From Euonymus europaeus (taxonomy: Eukaryota > Streptophyta > Magnoliopsida > Celastrales > Celastraceae): a stretch of 64,000 bases of DNA. The translations under genes and the position numbers were made by a program. The notes beneath the pieces were generated by a model. That model searched no databases, was not told where the DNA came from, and worked only from the letters and a program-made list of their open reading frames with translations. The stretch lies in NCBI GenBank assembly GCA_963580455.1, contig OY756967.1:8826501-8890500 (forward strand), read 5' to 3'. How positions within the stretch are numbered: the stretch's first letter is position 1; each line of letters begins with the position of its first letter. Positions 21,853 through 32,185 of the stretch are shown here, piece after piece.

Positions 21853-22106
21853 AATTCGAAATTCAAATTATCATTATTTCTTCAAAATAACTCAATCTTG
21901 CAAACAATGAATTTTCAGAAAATAGTTAGTTATTTAAAAATTCAGTAACTGTTTTAAACAGGAGTCGTGGGGTGTCTAACACCTTCCCCACGCTCAATCG
22001 ACCTCCGTACCCTTATTTTTGGTTTACAGGTTTTTATTCAAGTGTCCAATTGCACTCAAAAATCAATTGGTGGCGACTCTGTAATTTTCATGCTGGTTGA
22101 TACAGT

Positions 22107-22124
22107 TGGCGACTCTGCTGGGGA
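22107..22124 (+). other. Primer binding site, tRNA-Arg-like
   Basis: TGGCGACTCTGCTGGGGA follows the LTR end. From memory this matches the tRNA-Arg-complementary site used by Ogre/Tat elements. A partial copy, TGGCGACTCT, lies 36 bp upstream at 22071. Confidence 0.7.
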
Positions 22125-25100
22125 CGACAGGTTTTTCTAAACCTAGGAGGGTCAGTCTGAAATTTTTATTTAATTGGCTACTTTATTTGTTTTATTTTTG
22201 TTTGCTTGATTGGTTTCTTTATATAGGAAGGTTGTTTGATTTCCTTTATACACTAACACTCGCATGTGCCTACCACCCGGGCACTATTCTAAGAAATTAG
22301 AGAGGATTGACTGTTATTCTCGTGAGATTCCGTCTTCGCATGAATAGTGGAAGACATCCTCACCGGATTGACCTCCCATAAAAGTTAGGGGAGGAGCCTT
22401 TGTTTCAATAATTGAAATTTAAAGGTAACCTAATCCGGGACCTCGTGGGATAGTTAGACGAGCCTACCCATATGCACAGCAAAATCTAGATCTTGTTACC
22501 ATCAAAAGTTTGTGGAATTAGACCCTGATTTTTCCTATACTCTATTTACTTCTTGTACATTTATCCATCATGTTCATACATACTCATTAGACACTCATAC
22601 ATATCTAGTCATGTATTATTTTGTGTACATAAGTTAGGCTGTATCTATACGTATATTCATTAAATTACGCATGTTCATATGTACTTTTCATGTATACATT
22701 AGTTTAGGTTATATTCATTTACATATTTTTAATTGATCATACATGTCCATATATACATTTCATACATATACAATAATTCAGAAAAAATCTATCTTTTGAC
22801 TGAATGATAGCTGTATGTTCAAAAAAAAACAAAAAAAGGTTAATTCGAGCAATACTTGGGCAATTTTTGAGAAAATTAACTCTTAATTTTACTATGAGCC
22901 AAGTTGGAATGGATCGGACTGGGGTAGTTTTGGGAAACTGTACTGGGCAATTTGATGAATTACACAGTGGACGAGGGTCAGAACTCTATTGCTAATCTTT
23001 GCTCTCGCCCATCAGGTTTTGAGTTCAATAACTTGATTGGTTGGAGATTTTCAGTCTCTATCAATTGCCTCCAGGAGTAATCTCTAAGTGCACAACCATT
23101 TGTGGTCTAGCTCATGACTACCTATTAGGTTTTGTAATGAGCATGTCTTTACTTTCTCTTTGATGAATTTTTAGTACGGCTGTTGCATGTTGTTCATATG
23201 TTTTTTTATGTTCACCATGAATAAAAGTCTCCATTCAAAATTCTCATAATCATTCTTTTTCATTTTTCCATCATTTCTTGAATTTCAAATCTCACACATT
23301 CTATCATTTCATTCACTAAGATTGAAATTGATGATAATGAAAAAGATGAACCTAATGAACCATATTTTGGGTGTATTCATTAACAATGTTGAATCGTTCT
23401 CTGACACTAGGAATGAGTTCGAGTTATCACCCAAAATTTGGAGATGTCTCAATCGAGATTGGAGTCGATCAAGCATATTTATGAGAACCGTCTCTGGTGG
23501 GAAGAATTCAGAGGGAAAAGTTGTCTTGTTCATCGTCAAGCATGAACTTTTGGTTTGGGGCAGCAGTTGAGTTATCGGGAAAATCAGTGAAATCCGTAGT
23601 AGCCAGGCTGGTGAACGCTGACATAACAGAAAGTACTACACCTTAAGCTATAGGAATTTTGGGGAGTGTTTTGTCGTGATATGCAAGGGATGGTTTTGGA
23701 ATTCATTGTTTGACTCATGCGTACTATTGCATGATTTGGTCTTTATTGAGACGTGTGTGGGTCATATACAATTCTCTATTATTTTATCAGGGGAGGTGGT
23801 TTGGCTTTCTTCATACCAATAAATAAAGTCTTGTTTTACATGGTTAAACGAGTGACACTTGGCTTTTCTCTTTAAGGCTGGTCATTGCTTTCAACAGTTT
23901 TGGTGGGATTTGTTGATCGATTCTCGTGCTATCTGAACATGTGTAAGGCTGACTGCCAAAACTATTATATTTTCTATCAATGTGTGGGTCAAGCCTGTCG
24001 GAAATGATAGAACGCTCCATCTGTTAAAGTTGCAGTGGGCACCATTAAATAGGTGGGCCATTAGTGTTGAAATTATTGACTCTTCATCAATTCTTATGGG
24101 TTGGAACTTCGAGTTTTTCAAGATCTGTCCCAGCACTTTGGTTTGGGTCTGGTTACCATTATTTAAAAAACTCATGATTTTGAAATAATATCTTCAATCG
24201 AAGCACGGTGGAATGAAGCAAGATGGTGTTGTATCATATGGAGCTTCCAGAAGATGAACTTCCATGGAAATTGTTAATTTTCTTGGGTGATTCTCAGATA
24301 ATGGTCAGATAGCTAAGTGACCAAACGGAAATAAGGGGAAGAAAAACAGATGACAAATGAGAGAGTAATAGCAGATAGTTGATGACTTGTTGCCTATTAT
24401 AATGAACAATATTCATTTCCTCGGGTCACCATCTTTGTTTGGACTTACTCATAATTATATTGTTAAAGCCAGTATCGCAAGGATCAGATTTATGCAGAAA
24501 TGACACTTGTCCCATTTAATCTATTGCATGTACTGATTTGTTACTTCCTGAACGGCTTTGATCTGGTGCGATAATTGCATGATTTGTTTTTGGAGAATTG
24601 AAAAATGTGTTCCTTTTGTGTTTTGAGCGCCTAGCCTTACAGATTTTCAAAGTCAAGGTGGCAATCTCTTTGATGGATATGTTATCAAGCTCAATGGTGA
24701 GGATAGTATGCATTGACCAAAAGGATAAGGCCAACGGTTTTGATATAACTAAAATGATTTGAATTGATACCATCAATAATGAGCCTGATTGGGAGTAAAT
24801 ATGTGCAGTTTATGATGTTGACCATGTGAGGACAATTTCTGTGTTAAATGAATGATTTTCTTGTCTGCGGATCTTTTGGTTGCCAAATGAGATATTTCAC
24901 ACACTCACTTTCTCTGTCACTAATTCAGGCGTGCATTTCAATCTTCCTTTATTGTTTCCTTCACTTGCCAATTTTTCAAAATTTCTTTAATGATTTTTTG
25001 TCTCTTCCGCCACCTTGAGCCGCATTTCTTCGTAGGCTCTTCCACCTATGCAATTGTGTATCTCGACTTTTCCTCATTTCTCTCTCTTTCATTACTTTTT

Positions 25101-25314
25101 ATTCAACACTTTCTTTAATGGTGTTTTCATCTTCCAGCCAAATTCGTCTTCTTGCTCTTTGAGCCACCTCTCCATCATCAACTTAGCTTTACTAGCAGGC
25201 CATTTGCCAATTTTTCCCCTTTTCTTACACCGCTAAAATTCCTTGTTTGAAATCCTTTACGGTATTCTCACACTTCACGGGTCGATTTTGAACCACCTCA
25301 GTTAGCTTATCTCT
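22125..25314 (+). other. LARD 5' leader, no recognisable gene
   Basis: There are 3.2 kb between the PBS and the first clear gene. Open frames here are short (under 100 codons on either strand), lack shared motifs and overlap one another. Near 22550-22790 there is an AT-rich stretch with repeated CATGT(C/T)CATAT-like words. The last 300 bases before 25315 are pyrimidine-rich, as in a leader. Confidence 0.5.
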
Positions 25315-26418
25315 ATGGCTACCAAAAGACCATTCGAGCAATCCCCTCAAATGACTGATCTACATCGCTTTATCTGTCAGGATGCGGTTAAGAAATATCA
25401 AGAATCAATAAGGGGGAGAAAAATTATTCCAGAGAGAGGTTTGCAAGCTTCTCTTACAACAGAGCCTACAATTGCAAAAATTATTGCTGAGTGGGGTTGG
25501 GAGGATTTTGTTGCACAGCCAAAACCCGCAGTTGTCCCAGTGGTAAGGGAATTCTATGCAAATGCAGTTGTAGGGTCTGAACATGTATATGTTCGGGGTA
25601 TGATGGTCCCATTTGACAGCAAGAGCATCAATGCTGTCTATAATCTTCCAGACATTGTCGATGATGATTTCTCTGCCCTACTAGAGTCTGAAACTATTGT
25701 AGATGAAGTGATTCGCGCGTTGTGTAAGTCAGGCGCTGCTTGGAAGAAATTTAGAGGGTTGGAGGTCTCATTCCCTACATTAGCCATGACTAAAAATAGT
25801 AGGACCTGGATGCGATTTATCTGGGCGAAGCTCATGCCAAGTACTCACTCAACCGATATTCCCAAAAATAGAGCAGTTTTGCTTTATTGTATTTTACATG
25901 GAAAATCAGTTGATATTGGCAAAATTTTGCACAATTCCATTGTCCACAGTTGTCGCAATACAACAACTATAGGACTTTGTTTGCCCTCTCTGATTTGCAC
26001 ATTGTGCATGAAAGCTGGAGTTATTTGGGCACCATATGAGGAGGTACAATATCCAAAGTGTGCGATTGATTGCAGGATGATCAGAAGGTACAAAGATGAT
26101 GATGTTGATGATACTCCTACCGTGGCTGAATCCTCTACTGTTCATCATTCCCCGTCATCTGAAACCACTGCTATAGTTGAAAGGTTAACGCAGATTGAGG
26201 AACATCTGGATCATTTGTCCAAAAGTGTTGACCTATTAATGACATCTATTGCAAGCAACCATGGAATCATGACTCACATGCCTAATCAATCGTCCAGTGA
26301 TTTTGGGATGCATACCATGCAGTTTTCTACTGCACAAGTCCAACAACAGAATCATTATCCTACGAATCATGAGGACCCAGGGTTGCAATCAGGGTTTTAT
26401 TTTCCATCATTCCAGTAA
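25315..26418 (+). CDS. Putative plant transposon protein of the LARD
   Basis: An intact 367-residue frame, by far the best gene in the element. Residues 77-110 carry VREFYANA and YVRGMMVPF with SINAVYNLP. Residues 164-200 contain WMRFIWAKLMPSTHSTDIP and LLYCILHGKSVDIG. Residues 222-240 contain LCLPSLICTLCMKAGVIW. These match the pattern of the family annotated in plants as putative plant transposon protein (I recall Pfam PF20167). The tail has an acidic stretch (260-266) and a short predicted coiled coil at 286-312. There are no RT, integrase or zinc-knuckle motifs. It lies between a long leader and a hairpin array. The role is unknown; a gag-like or nucleic-acid-binding function is only a guess. 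The first ATG is used; the upstream region is pyrimidine-rich. Confidence 0.8.
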   Translation: MATKRPFEQSPQMTDLHRFICQDAVKKYQESIRGRKIIPERGLQASLTTEPTIAKIIAEWGWEDFVAQPKPAVVPVVREFYANAVVGSEHVYVRGMMVPFDSKSINAVYNLPDIVDDDFSALLESETIVDEVIRALCKSGAAWKKFRGLEVSFPTLAMTKNSRTWMRFIWAKLMPSTHSTDIPKNRAVLLYCILHGKSVDIGKILHNSIVHSCRNTTTIGLCLPSLICTLCMKAGVIWAPYEEVQYPKCAIDCRMIRRYKDDDVDDTPTVAESSTVHHSPSSETTAIVERLTQIEEHLDHLSKSVDLLMTSIASNHGIMTHMPNQSSSDFGMHTMQFSTAQVQQQNHYPTNHEDPGLQSGFYFPSFQ

Positions 26419-27370
26419 TTGTTGAGCATTGTAGAAGTTGTGCTGTTATTGTTCATCTGTTAGGAAATTTAGTTAATGTGTTTTGGATGAATAACTTGAG
26501 TTACTGTCTTTGATTTATTTTGTATTTCTCATGCCACTTGTTATCATCAATGGAGACATTTGAATAATTATGATCGGTTGAATCCTTGAAGGTTGTAAAA
26601 GTAACCGTTGAATTGATACAATCATTATTTGGAAAAAAAAAAAAAAAAAAAGAAGAAAAAATCCCGCTAGAGTAAAAACCTGAATAGGTGCTCTAGGCAA
26701 AAATTAGGGGAAAAATAAAAATTCTATTGAAGTGAAAATCCTTAGGGGCGCTTCAATTCAGGTCACAGACTCAGTTTCTAGATTGTTGGAAGAGCGGTTC
26801 GGTTCATCAATTTGTGAATGACATCTGAATAGACCACTAATTTGTCTCATAGTGATATGGGTGAGAATGCAGAATGGAAAGATACACCAAAACTGGGGCA
26901 GTTTTGGTCCGTGTCATACATATTTCACCTTGGAAGAAATTCAGCTCAAAGAAAAAAGCTAGTTGACAGATTTGAAAAGTTCAGTCATAGTCAATTAAAC
27001 ATGCACCAAAACTGGGGCAGTTTTTGGTGCGATCATTACATCAGAAGAGGAGGCCTATTGGCAGAAATGAAGGGTTCAGACAATCTTATTTGATGTGAGT
27101 TGGATTTAATCATTGTTAATTGGGGGCACACCAAAACTATGGCAGTTTTGGTGTAATCTTTGAATTGTCACAATTTTATCTTGGAAAATTTCAATCTCTC
27201 TCTCATTTCTTTGACATCTCTATATTCTTGTGTGTATAAATATCTCAGTCAAAATAATCTTTCTACCGTCACCCATCGTTTTTTACTAAATCTCGTTAGA
27301 TTATGCATTTCTTTGACTTTGATCATCCAATTTCACCTCTCAAAAAGTTTCCCATTTGATTTCAAGTATT
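26419..27370. other. Spacer with three ACCAAAACTG hairpins
   Basis: No gene. Perfect or near-perfect hairpins lie at 26886-26908 (ACCAAAACTG, loop GGG, CAGTTTTGGT), 27003-27030 and 27128-27154, about 120 bp apart. The intervening sequence is not conserved except for the hairpin. An A-run at 26634-26651 and GTAAAAACC/GTGAAAATCC phrases near 26670-26740 are low complexity. Confidence 0.7.
27235..27242 (+). promoter_or_regulatory. Possible TATA box
   Basis: TATAAATA lies about 130 bp upstream of the ATG at 27374, with a C/T-rich stretch before it. This spacing would suit a plant promoter for the small downstream frame. There is no supporting evidence beyond the motif. Confidence 0.25.
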
Positions 27371-27373
27371 GGC

Positions 27374-27577
27374 ATGGCTAGTCATACTACTGAATTCATC
27401 ATTGATAAAGTTTTGACAAAAGATGTGATAAGTGCATTAAAATATTACTTTTGTCAGGACATTGATAGAGGTTGGTATCCTATACTGAAAAGGAGATTGA
27501 AAAAACCCTGTGGTCGGGACATGTATTATCAAGAGAGAGATGATTTGAAACATACAAATGAAAAAATTTCTAATTAA
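27374..27577 (+). CDS. Hypothetical 67-residue protein
   Basis: The ATG at 27374 opens 67 codons beginning MASHTTEFIIDKVL and rich in Lys, Asp and Tyr, ending at 27577. I do not recognise a family. It sits between the ACCAAAACTG hairpins and the region shared by both LARD copies. It has no second copy in the window for comparison. It may be the first exon or a remnant of a longer gene, or chance. Confidence 0.3.
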   Translation: MASHTTEFIIDKVLTKDVISALKYYFCQDIDRGWYPILKRRLKKPCGRDMYYQERDDLKHTNEKISN

Positions 27578-27994
27578 TAAGTGTGTTCACACAATAGATT
27601 TTGAAGAACATTGATCATTACTGAAATTAAAAAAAGAAAGAAGAAATGAAAAATAAAAACAAAATTGAAAAATGAAAAAATGAAAAAGTTTTGAGAGTCG
27701 GGTTCTCGAAAAATATCATCTGTTAATCAAAATATGGAGTAATGATGGTGACTTGCGAGTACTGCATTCATTCCAAATAAGACATTCATAATTGAGTAAT
27801 ACATGTCATTGCATGCATCATCGCTGCACATTGATTATCATTTTACAAGTTTGTTCAAGTAGTAAAAATTCGGTCAATCTTCATGAATCAAGTATGCATC
27901 ACTTGCTCAGAATATTTTGGAAATGACCCACAAATCCACTTGTGTACTCATGTATTAGTTGCAGATTTTCAATTACGAAACTGTCAATTATTTC

Positions 27995-28500
27995 AATCAT
28001 TGCCTTGACGGGAGGCTATAAATCCCGATCAATCCTTGCCTTGATGGAAGGCTATAGACCCCAATCAATCATCTTAACTCATTGCCCTGACGGGTGGCTA
28101 TAAATCTCAATCAGTCATTTTGACATTTGCCTTGACGGGAGGCTATAAACCCCGATCAATCATTTCAATCATTGCCCTGACGGGTGGCTATAAATCTCGA
28201 TCAATCATTTTGACATTTGCCTTGGCGGGAGGCTATAAACCCCGATCAATCATCTCATTTCATATTCACATTACTTTCAGGGATGCAAAAAAATAATTCA
28301 TTTCAGTTTTAAGCCAAGCCGGGAATGACAATAGTGATCCCGAGCATTTTCCAAGAAAATAAAAAATTCATTTCAGTTTTAAGCCAAGCCGGGAATGGCA
28401 ATAGTGATTCCGAGCATTTTTCAAGAACAAAATAAATATATGAAATTACTTTCAGATTACAGCCAAGCCAGGAATGACAATAGTGATCCCGAGCATTTTT
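27995..28500. repeat. CGGGA/TCCCG hairpin repeats, copy 2
   Basis: Six ~45-bp units (27995-28250) and three longer units (28304-28500), the same order as at 15186-15693. One unit differs by GATGGAAGG instead of GATGGGAGG. Another changes TCCCG to CTCG, weakening the stem. The arrays are stable in copy number between the two LARD copies. Confidence 0.78.
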
Positions 28501-29485
28501 AAATTTTTGCAAAAAAAAAAAAAGAAAAAGAAAAAAAGGGATGTTGTAACACTTTCTCCAGTGCGTCTTTCTTGACCCGTTTTTCAAATGTTTATCTCTT
28601 TTGTCAAAATTTTCATGTTTCTTCCCCGTCCCAATCATAGCACAAGCAATCGTGATTTTTTTCATGTCTTTCATTTTCATGGTTTGTGTTTTCAACATAT
28701 TTTGGCCATATTCTTATTTTTGTCTCTATCGTTTTTCCTGCCCATCTTTATCATGTCTCTTCCCCGTCTCAATCATAGCACAGGTATGCGTGACTTTCTT
28801 CCTTTCTGTCGTTTTCATGGCATGTGTTTTTAAAATATTGTCTCTTTTGGCCAAATTTTTCTTCCCTATCTCTATCATGTTCTTCCTTGTCCTTGTGTCG
28901 CAGCTCGAGCGTGTAAGCATTTCTTTCGTTTTCGTGGATTATATTTTAAAATTATTTTTGTATCATTTCTCCATATTTTTCTTCCCTGTCTATATCATGT
29001 CTCTTCCCCGTCTCCATCACGCCCCTATCACCAGCTCAGGAGCATATCCCCATTTTCCTCCCCTATCTTCCTTTCTGGCCAATTTTTGTCTCTTTTGGTT
29101 GATTCCTCCGTTTTCTCCACTAAGTGATACATTTTCACCGTATCAAACACGATTTCGACTTTTCAACCACTTTTGAAATTTTACGACTCATTTATAATGT
29201 TTTGTCGCTTATGGCCAAGTTCTTCTTCCTCTCTGAGTCGCGTATATTCATCATAACCAGTATCTGTGTAATCTTTCTCGTCATCTCTTTTCTCTTTCAA
29301 AATTTCTTTCACTTCCCCTGATAGTCGATCACAGTTTTCACTATGATCTCGTCACTTCATCTTTTGTTCTTTCCGTTATCGACACGATTACTCACTTTCG
29401 GTGATTTTCTTTTGTCTTACCTCATTCTCCATTATTGCTCATCTTCGTTCCGTTCAAATTCCTCACCCATCTTTCATCTCATTCA

Positions 29486-30472
29486 ATGGATGGGACTCTG
29501 TCACCCCGCTTATAAGTAATCACGTTGTTTGCTAAAGCGAAAATTATTCCTGAGCGACGATTCGACCTTCACATTCTTAGAGATGCCAACGCTCTTTGGG
29601 CTATGAACTACCTCCAGGATCACTATATGTTATTTTTGGTTAACCTAGATCTTACAAGTGACTTATCAGTGTACCCTCATATAGTTCGTGATTTCTACGA
29701 GACTCTTGAAATGTTACCGCCACGTACGAGAACTGGACCACATCCGATTTACCAGGTGGAAGTAATCGGTATAAAACTTCAATTCACCACAGTAGACGTG
29801 TGCGAGTGTTTAGGGTATCCCCCTTCTTATGATGTAGCTACCGGTTTCAAAGCACCGGTATCTGTTTCTAAGGAAGAGATAATTGACGACATGTGTCGAG
29901 GACAGAGCGATAGGAAAGTAAACGCTACACGCCGCTCTTATTTGCCACCGAAGATGTGATTGCTGGACGACGCTCTTCGATATAACCTTTGCCCCATTGG
30001 CCACCACCACCAGCGACGAGGTAAGATTCTTTATGCCCTATACTATATGTATAAGGGAGTATGGTTCGAGATTGGAGAATTCTTTATGGCCACTATTCTA
30101 AAGACACAGAGTTTCATGGAAAATAGACCGACGAAGGTCGAAAAGTTATATTTCCCACGGCTCGTTACCCGATTGGTTTTGAGCAAAGGCATTCGTCCTC
30201 CTATAAGCCAAATCTCTCCATTTTATCCAGTAAACATTATGCAGAAAAACAACTGGCGGAAAAGCATTAGCCAAATGTCCACTGCTGCCAAGAGGCGAAA
30301 AGCATCACGGCCTCGAGTTGTATTACTGGGGGAAACATCTCGGTCTGCTACTAGACCACCACCACCTCGCCGTATTCAAGAAACACCGGCTCATGAGCAT
30401 CAGTCGGAGGCCAACCGACGAAGATGGGAGCAACTGTTGAATATGGTCGTGAATATAGAGAGGCCCAACTAA
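29486..30472 (+). pseudogene. Second plant-transposon-type gene of the LARD, copy 2
   Basis: From ATG 29486 a single frame runs to 30472 apart from TAA at 29513-29515 and TGA at 29957-29959. It reads ERRFDLHILRDANALWAMNYL, VRDFYETLEML, VEVIGIKLQFTTVDVCECLG, then KVNATRRSYLPPKM, the TGA, and LLDDALRYN, YKGVWFEIGEFFMATIL, ending in a basic and Pro-rich tail (PPPPRR). It is less damaged than copy 1, with no frameshift. The domain layout parallels the 25315 gene but the sequences are far apart, so the element carries two members of one family. TGA may replace a tryptophan codon. Confidence 0.72.
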
Positions 30473-31063
30473 GAACTCTACAATGTCAGTTCATGTATCT
30501 TTCACCCGAGTCCAGCCCATGTCACGGACAAGCTCAGGGATAACTACAGTGTCCCTATGTAAATTTATTTATGTAAATACAATAATTTAAAATAATAATA
30601 ATTTAAAAATCAAAAAAATTAAAAAAAATCAAAGAAAAAACAAAAATACAAATTGAAAATCTTGTTCAAAATTTCAGCCAAGTCGGGAATGGCTGTAGTG
30701 TTCCCGAACACTTTTCATTTTTATTAATAATAAAAAAAATCAATCAAAAAATTTTGTTCAATTTTCAGCCAAGCCGGGAGTGGCTGTAATATTTCCGAGC
30801 ACTTTTCATTTTTATATAAAAAAATCAGTCAAAAATAAAAAATTCATTTAATTTTCAGCCAAGTCGGGAATGACAATAGTGATCCCGAGCATTTTTCCTA
30901 TTTAAATAAAAAATTAATAAAATAAAAAAAAGTTTTGAAATTGGAGATCAGGCATCTCTGAAATGAAAGTTTTTCTCTCAAGTTTTTGGTTTTCCGTAAG
31001 AATTCGGGGGACTACGCCTTTGTCTACCTTTTATTTCAAAAAAGATACACAAAGGGGGGCAGC

Positions 31064-32185
31064 TGTAGTAACCCGTTTTCGTCCGGGTATAATTCCAGAC
31101 ATAGAATATTTTTAATTTTTGTTTACATATTTATTATTTTATTTTATAAGTATTTATTTTTTTCACTCATTTTTTCCTTCCGCAAATCACTCCACCGGGT
31201 CCTTTTCTTTACCTAATTTAGCCGACACTCTCCTTTTATTTTCTCCATCACTCATTGTCATTCAATCTAACATGAAGAAATAAAAGATCGCTAGGACCCA
31301 ATTCTCTAGCTGGCTTCCATTTCTTGAAATCTACAAGAGGAGGATTTCTTCTTCGATCAAGGACAAAAGTAGCAGAGGGGTTTCCCTCTTCGATCCCTAA
31401 TTCTTCTTCTCCCAAATCGACTCTTCTCCTTTGGCCAAAGGACATCATCACCAATTCATCTCATCCTCTAGCCATCAATCAAATCTCAACATCACCACAA
31501 TCACATATTCTTCCACTGGATCTTACCAGATCTATCATCACAGGATGGTCTCCTCCTCCTCCCTATTTCTTCCTTTCCTAGACTCAACAATCTCCAATTA
31601 ATCGAGTTCCATTCCTGCAAACTAAGAAGGCTAATTCAGATTGATAAAAAGAAAGAGACCACACACTGGCTTTGGAAAAGGATTCCAACAAGTCTCATAT
31701 CGAAATACTTTCGTAGGGTCATCTAATTTTCGGCGAAGACAGGCCCTTCTTCTCTTTTCCTTGCACAACAAGACTTCCTCTCTCACTGCAGGCTTGCTTT
31801 CTCATCTAAAATTATTAGAGCTTCATAGACGATGGGCATGAAAAGATAAAGATTGTCCAGGATCACTTTCACACTCCAACTTCCTATTTAGACTCTCCTC
31901 TAATTGAAACTTCCTCAAGTTCGCAGCTAAGGGTTCACCATTCTTTGAGGTTCGATACCTGTGTGTTCTCTCAAAGCAAATTAAGAGAAGCGGCACATAT
32001 GTTGAACTTATTTAGTCTACGGGACTGCCATGGAATTTTGGTAGTGATGGTCAAGAAAAGTGAGACTTATTCAAGTGGGGCGGCCCTACTCAAGTGATGA
32101 TATCTCCAGCACTAATATGCTGACAATGACAAACGTAAAGCCCAAAGCAAAGAAAGATTTGTTATCCTATTTGTGTAAAATTTAA
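31064..32185 (+). repeat. Truncated second LARD LTR
   Basis: It starts TGTAGTAACCCG after the PPT at 31051-31061 and follows 18199-19333 closely, ending about 36 bp before the position where the solo LTR sits in the first LTR. Satellite A2 follows at once. It therefore lacks the hairpin array and the LTR 3' end. Confidence 0.85.

Larger units (their letters stand above)
18199..22104 (+). repeat. LARD LTR, interrupted by a solo LTR
   Basis: It starts TGTAGTAACCCG after the polypurine tract and ends ATACA two bases before the PBS. Subtracting the nested solo LTR and its extra target-site copy leaves about 2.5 kb. The last part carries wording familiar from Ogre/Tat LTR ends (GGGGTGTCTAACACCTTCCC near 21971, then TGGCGACTCT at 22071). 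A hairpin array occupies 20996-21852. I see no coding potential beyond shadow frames. An alternative LTR end near 22065 is possible. Confidence 0.72.
15080..32185 (+). mobile_element. LARD-like LTR element, 1.3 head-to-tail copies
   Basis: The block contains, in order, the 3' internal part of one copy (15080-18198), a complete LTR (18199-22104, carrying a nested solo LTR), a PBS, a complete internal region (to 31063) and the first 1122 bp of a second LTR (31064-32185). The internal region of ~9 kb has no reverse transcriptase, RNase H or integrase that I can find. It holds two genes of a plant transposon-associated family plus several arrays of short hairpins. The tRNA-Arg-like PBS and the LTR-end wording resemble Ogre/Tat elements, so it is probably a non-autonomous relative. 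Both outer ends are internal positions of the element, and both abut satellite A. Confidence 0.8.
27888..32185 (+). repeat. Duplicated block, copy 2
   Basis: Counterpart of 15080-19333. It contains the 45-bp repeats (27995-28250), the CGGGA hairpins (28304-28500), the pyrimidine-rich leader, the second gene, the 3' hairpins (30676-30900), the PPT and 1122 bp of LTR. Here the left side continues into intact internal sequence, and the right side stops inside the LTR at satellite A2. Confidence 0.88.

Noticed and set aside
23309..24776. Several 65-95-codon frames in the LARD leader
   Set aside because: Short, overlapping on both strands and without family motifs or a second copy for comparison.
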